Translations under genes and position numbers: made by a program | Notes under the pieces: generated by a model | Databases searched by the model: none | What the model was told of the DNA's origin: nothing | The model's input: the letters and a program-made list of their open reading frames with translations, nothing else | NCBI RefSeq assembly: GCF_016652235.1 | Contig: NZ_JAEPKU010000033.1 | Span: forward strand, 1 to 35,803 | Direction: 5' to 3' | Length of the DNA stretch: 35,803 nucleotides | Origin: Dysgonomonas sp. Marseille-P4677 | Lineage (GTDB): Bacteria > Bacteroidota > Bacteroidia > Bacteroidales > Dysgonomonadaceae | Part shown: positions 32,703-35,803 of the stretch, piece after piece | Numbering within the stretch: position 1 is the first letter of the stretch | How the letters are laid out: each line of letters begins with the position of its first letter

Positions 32703-33569
32703 TTATTCTTTGTTTATTACCCTAAGAACACTAATACCTGTACAGCTCTTGGAATCTTTACAATAATTCAATAATGTCTTATCTTCAATCACAACCTTTT
32801 TATACTTACTTGAAGCATGAATAAAATGCAATTCTTTTTCTTGCCAATAAGCAATTCCTATATGAGAATAGTCAAGGCCATTTACAGAAGTTGCGAATAC
32901 AACAATATCTCCGTTTTTTATTTTATCCTGATTTTGATTGATTTTGTCCAATGGAAGTATTTCATAAACATTTCTTTCTCTGATATTCTTCTCAATCCTC
33001 TTAAGCTTATTTACATTTTGAGGATTATCTTTCAAATGCTTATATAACTGTGGTTTCAGCGTCATAAAGTTTATATCTTTCCGTACGCCTTCTCCTCCAA
33101 TTTGTTTACTTATATTCTTCAAGACTCCACGTTTTTCATTTTCGAAAATCCAATCACTGGTATAATGCAAACGAGAGGTATAACCATCGATAAGACCATT
33201 TCTATAACGCATTAATTGTAGTGTTTGTAAATAATTATTATATGAATGGTCTCCCGACTTAATTACCTCTGACAAAACAATACAATTTTCAACAAAAGTT
33301 GTACAATCGAACTCTCGCAAATTTATGGTTAATTGTTCCTCATCGTGCAATTCTAATGTAGATGCAACATATGGCCTACCCAAGAAGTATTTAGCGGTAG
33401 AAATAATTAGTTCATTCAATGGCTTATTTACCTCCTGCGAGAATTCTTCTACATATGTCTCAAATATTTGCTTGTCAGCTTGAGTGCATATAATATCTTC
33501 AGCATAGACCTGACCAGAAAAGGTCAAGAATAAAAAAACGAATATGAACAACTTCAATTTTTTCGACAT
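32703..33569 (-). CDS. DUF1460 amidase-like protein, periplasmic
   Basis: This 288-residue protein has a signal peptide (about 1-23, cleavage near VYA-ED) and the DUF1460 fold, a papain/NlpC-P60-related family from Bacteroidetes. The probable catalytic Cys89 lies in REFDCTTFVEN and His236 in DYSHIGIAYW, with His251 (IHASS) as a third candidate. AKYFLGRPYVASTLE and NGDIVVFATS are family motifs. It is likely to cut peptidoglycan peptides (N-acetylmuramoyl-L-alanine amidase-like), but the activity is inferred. It lies 8 bases after fhs and 4 before the CPBP gene, an odd partner for folate metabolism. Confidence 0.85.
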   Translation of the reverse strand: MSKKLKLFIFVFLFLTFSGQVYAEDIICTQADKQIFETYVEEFSQEVNKPLNELIISTAKYFLGRPYVASTLELHDEEQLTINLREFDCTTFVENCIVLSEVIKSGDHSYNNYLQTLQLMRYRNGLIDGYTSRLHYTSDWIFENEKRGVLKNISKQIGGEGVRKDINFMTLKPQLYKHLKDNPQNVNKLKRIEKNIRERNVYEILPLDKINQNQDKIKNGDIVVFATSVNGLDYSHIGIAYWQEKELHFIHASSKYKKVVIEDKTLLNYCKDSKSCTGISVLRVINKE

Positions 33570-33577
33570 TATACTAT

Positions 33578-35245
33578 TTAGCTTAGTCCAATCACATTAC
33601 CATCAACAATATCAATATATTTAGCCTGAGGGTCTGCAGGTAATCCTGGCATACGCATAATATTACCTGCTATAGCAACAACAAATTCAGCTCCATTGTT
33701 TATTATAAGGTCACTTATTGTTAAAGAAAATTCTTTTGGCGTCCCATAAGCATGTGCATTGTCCGAAAAAGAGTACTGAGTTTTAGCAATACACACCGGA
33801 TAATGAGCCACCCCTAGCCTCTCTACCAAAGCAAGTTTCTTTGCAGCCCTAGCTTCGAATTTTACAGACGCTGCACCGTATATTTGCTGTGCAATTTTAT
33901 TGATCTTAGATTCGATAGAATCTTCCTCCTTGTACGTAAACCGAAGTTGCTGTGAAGGTTTTTTATCTATTGCCTCAACAACCATTTTGGCGAAAGACTC
34001 CGATCCTTCTCCACCATGAGCAAACGATTCGTTCAATGCAAACAAAACTCCTTGGTCTTCACAATGACTTGCAATAAGAGACAATTCTTCATCCGAATCG
34101 AAATTATATTTATTCAGAGCAACAAGAATATTTTGCCCGAATGATTTCATATTCTGAATATGCTTATCCAAATTAGCAAAGCCTCTTTTTAGCCCCTCTA
34201 TATTTTTATTCTTAATCTCAGACAAAGGAACATTACCATGCATTTTCAATGCCTGAGTAGTAGCTACAATAATAGTAAGTTTAGGAGAAACGCCTGCCTT
34301 ACGACATTTAATATTAAAGAATTTTTCAGCTCCCAGATCAGCTCCGAATCCAGCTTCTGTAACAACATAATCGGCATAAGACATAGCCATTTTAGTTGCT
34401 ATTACCGAATTACAACCATGAGCTATATTGGCAAATGGCCCCCCATGAATTATTGCTGCCGAATGTTCGGTAGTTTGCACTAAGTTAGGATTTATCGCAT
34501 CTTTAAGCAATACCGTAATTGCACCTGCAACTCCTAGATCTTTAACCGTAAAGGGATCTCCATTAACAAGATAGCCTAGAATTATATTCCCGACACGTCT
34601 CTTCAAGTCATCTATATCTTTCGACAGGCAAAGTATTGCCATTATTTCAGATGCCGGAGTTATTTCAAATCCACTTTCGGCAGGAGTACCGTTCTCAGAA
34701 CCATTTAGTCCAGTTACAACATATCTGAGATTTCTATCATTGACATCAAGCACTCTTTTCCAAACTACCTCTTTAAGATATTGATCTGTTCCTTTATTTC
34801 TATATAAATAATTATCTAATAAGGCTGTTATCATGTTGTGTGCAGAAGTAATTGCATGAAAGTCTCCCGTAAAATGAAGATTAATATCTTCCATTGGAAG
34901 AACCTGAGCATAACCTCCGCCAGCGGCACCTCCTTTCATTCCAAAGCAAGGGCCTAAAGATGGTTCTCGCAATGCTACAATAACTTTCTTTCCTATTCTG
35001 TTCAATCCTAAAGCCAAACCTATAGACGTTGTTGTTTTTCCAATACCAGCTTTTGTAGGAGTAATTGCTGTAACTAAAATAAGATTACTTTGTTTTATCT
35101 TTTTTTCATCTATAAGCGATACAGGTATCTTCGCAATATATTTACCATAGTTATGTATCTCCTCTGTATCGACCCCTATTTTTGCTGCTATATCTGAGAT
35201 ATTATTTAATTTAATACTTGAAGCTATTTCTATATCTGTTTTCAT
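33578..35245 (-). CDS. fhs: Formate--tetrahydrofolate ligase
   Basis: This 555-residue cytosolic enzyme makes 10-formyl-tetrahydrofolate from formate, ATP and tetrahydrofolate, for purine and formyl-Met-tRNA synthesis. The P-loop is [11 protein letters not shown] (residues 62-72). The family features [48 protein letters not shown] and [12 protein letters not shown] are all present in full. Length is normal (about 556). It heads the apparent operon with DUF1460, CPBP protease and sugar transferase genes, and has its own -7 box. Confidence 0.97.
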   Translation of the reverse strand: MKTDIEIASSIKLNNISDIAAKIGVDTEEIHNYGKYIAKIPVSLIDEKKIKQSNLILVTAITPTKAGIGKTTTSIGLALGLNRIGKKVIVALREPSLGPCFGMKGGAAGGGYAQVLPMEDINLHFTGDFHAITSAHNMITALLDNYLYRNKGTDQYLKEVVWKRVLDVNDRNLRYVVTGLNGSENGTPAESGFEITPASEIMAILCLSKDIDDLKRRVGNIILGYLVNGDPFTVKDLGVAGAITVLLKDAINPNLVQTTEHSAAIIHGGPFANIAHGCNSVIATKMAMSYADYVVTEAGFGADLGAEKFFNIKCRKAGVSPKLTIIVATTQALKMHGNVPLSEIKNKNIEGLKRGFANLDKHIQNMKSFGQNILVALNKYNFDSDEELSLIASHCEDQGVLFALNESFAHGGEGSESFAKMVVEAIDKKPSQQLRFTYKEEDSIESKINKIAQQIYGAASVKFEARAAKKLALVERLGVAHYPVCIAKTQYSFSDNAHAYGTPKEFSLTISDLIINNGAEFVVAIAGNIMRMPGLPADPQAKYIDIVDGNVIGLS

Positions 35246-35274
35246 TTATTTTTATTATTGCTATTTAAGGACAG

Positions 35275-35282
35275 CAAAGATA
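35275..35282 (-). promoter_or_regulatory. Candidate -7 box for the fhs operon
   Basis: TATCTTTG on the reverse strand matches TAnnTTTG, 29 bases before the fhs ATG. TTTG at 35298-35301 lies 15 bases upstream, closer than usual for a -33 element. Confidence 0.45.
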
Positions 35283-35340
35283 CAATTTTTTATAATTCAA
35301 ATTACCTTTTATTTTAGCCACAAACTAACTACATAAAACG

Positions 35341-35374
35341 AATTAGGACACCACCTAAAGGTAGTGCCCTAATT
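35341..35374 (-). terminator. Terminator of the ferritin-like gene
   Basis: Arms 35341-35355 and 35360-35374 form a 15-base stem with a 4-base loop. The two imperfect positions are G-U pairs only when read on the reverse strand, and a short T-run follows there, so it serves the reverse gene. Confidence 0.8.
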
Positions 35375-35405
35375 CTAAAATTCTTCCGATAATTCAGTTA
35401 CAATA

Positions 35406-35803
35406 TTATTGCAACCTTTTAAGACGATATAATAACTGCTGAATAGCTTCTTGATAGTCGTCAATTATTGCCTGAGTAAATGCTTCTGCAAATAACTCTC
35501 TCTGACTTTCAGTATATTTAAAAAACTCTTCTGCATGCTTAACAATATCAGAAGGATTCTTTGTTTCAGGAATAACAATATCCAGATCCCCTTTAAGAGC
35601 ATACGATGTTTCCACTAAACGGTCTGTCACATCAAGAAGATCACCAAGTGCCTGGTCTAAAGCAATGTGTTGAGAATAACTTCCTTTTCCTGTTATATGC
35701 CAATGATAAAGCTTCAAACTACTATTGAATGAAAATACCTTACCGAGGAAAATACCAATTTCTGCATTCAATGTTGCAGAACCTTTTTCTTTTAATGTAG
35801 ATG
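35406..35803 (-). CDS. DUF5856-like Dps/ferritin-fold protein, partial at window end
   Basis: The visible part is 121 residues from an internal ATG at 35771 plus at least 10 open codons upstream to the window edge, with no stop. The true N-terminus probably lies outside. It is a four-helix ferritin-like protein. LYHWHITGKGSYSQHIALDQ has the Dps pattern of a His after a Tyr and a His/Asp pair (His23, His35, Asp39, numbering from the ATG at 35771), and DRLVET (50-55) supplies candidate ferroxidase residues. The family is common in Bacteroidales and poorly studied; iron binding or DNA protection is inferred by fold. It ends at its own terminator. Confidence 0.75.
   Translation of the reverse strand, partial: STLKEKGSATLNAEIGIFLGKVFSFNSSLKLYHWHITGKGSYSQHIALDQALGDLLDVTDRLVETSYALKGDLDIVIPETKNPSDIVKHAEEFFKYTESQRELFAEAFTQAIIDDYQEAIQQLLYRLKRLQ

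Noticed and set aside
1-35803. tRNA/rRNA genes, CRISPR arrays, insertion sequences, prophage or toxin-antitoxin/defence genes
   Set aside because: The intergenic gaps are short and were read individually; no cloverleaf, array, terminal repeat, transposase or integrase pattern was seen.

Overview
The window looks like core chromosome of an AT-rich member of the Bacteroidales; a Dysgonomonas-like relative is my inference. Three things point there. Several families are typical of that order: a DUF3256 secreted protein, a DUF2027-Smr protein, a DUF1460 amidase-like protein, a DUF5715 lipoprotein, a DUF5856-like ferritin-fold protein, and an ApgM-type gene beside thrA. Many genes are preceded by the Bacteroidetes -7 promoter box TAnnTTTG. 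There are almost no Shine-Dalgarno sequences. I see no tRNA or rRNA gene, CRISPR array, insertion sequence, prophage or integrase, and coding density is very high.

Layout. 58-2875: a Wzx-like flippase, convergent with a two-gene operon of a LuxR/NarL-type regulator (lacking the phospho-acceptor Asp) and a hemerythrin-like di-iron protein. 3060-5807: three forward genes, each with its own promoter box: a DUF2156 transferase, an Eis-like GNAT and the c-di-AMP synthase CdaA. 5867-11162 (reverse): an S41 protease lipoprotein, thrA and apgM. The ApgM-like protein is a good candidate for the missing homoserine kinase. 11253-12800 (reverse): a YciO/Sua5 protein and FabI. 12999-14530: a methyltransferase-like protein convergent with an EamA transporter. 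14717-21537 (reverse): a large tricorn-like protease, PNPase and a SPOUT RNA methyltransferase. 21714-25989 (forward): an M15-like lipoprotein, TruA, NhaA, a second EamA transporter and DUF3256. 26046-27992 (reverse): DUF2027-Smr, a LEA-like lipoprotein and a small GNAT. 28078-30351 (forward): a long-form QueA and MltG. 30359-35245 (reverse): an apparent operon fhs, DUF1460, CPBP protease, polyprenyl-phosphate sugar transferase. 35406-35803: a Dps/ferritin-like gene cut by the window end.

Cell-envelope work is a recurring theme (flippase, initiating sugar transferase, MltG, DUF1460, the M15-like lipoprotein, S41 proteases, FabI), mixed with RNA metabolism (PNPase, SPOUT, TruA, QueA, YciO-like) and threonine synthesis. 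I see no clear mobile or defence system. The best leads for undescribed biology are the hemerythrin/degenerate-receiver pair, ApgM as homoserine kinase, the fhs-to-glycosyltransferase operon, and two overlapping inverted repeats upstream of truA.

Two start codons suggested by open-frame length alone (TTG at 4980 and at 14554) lie inside perfect -7 boxes, and a third (12909) lies upstream of one. I moved all three to downstream ATG codons.
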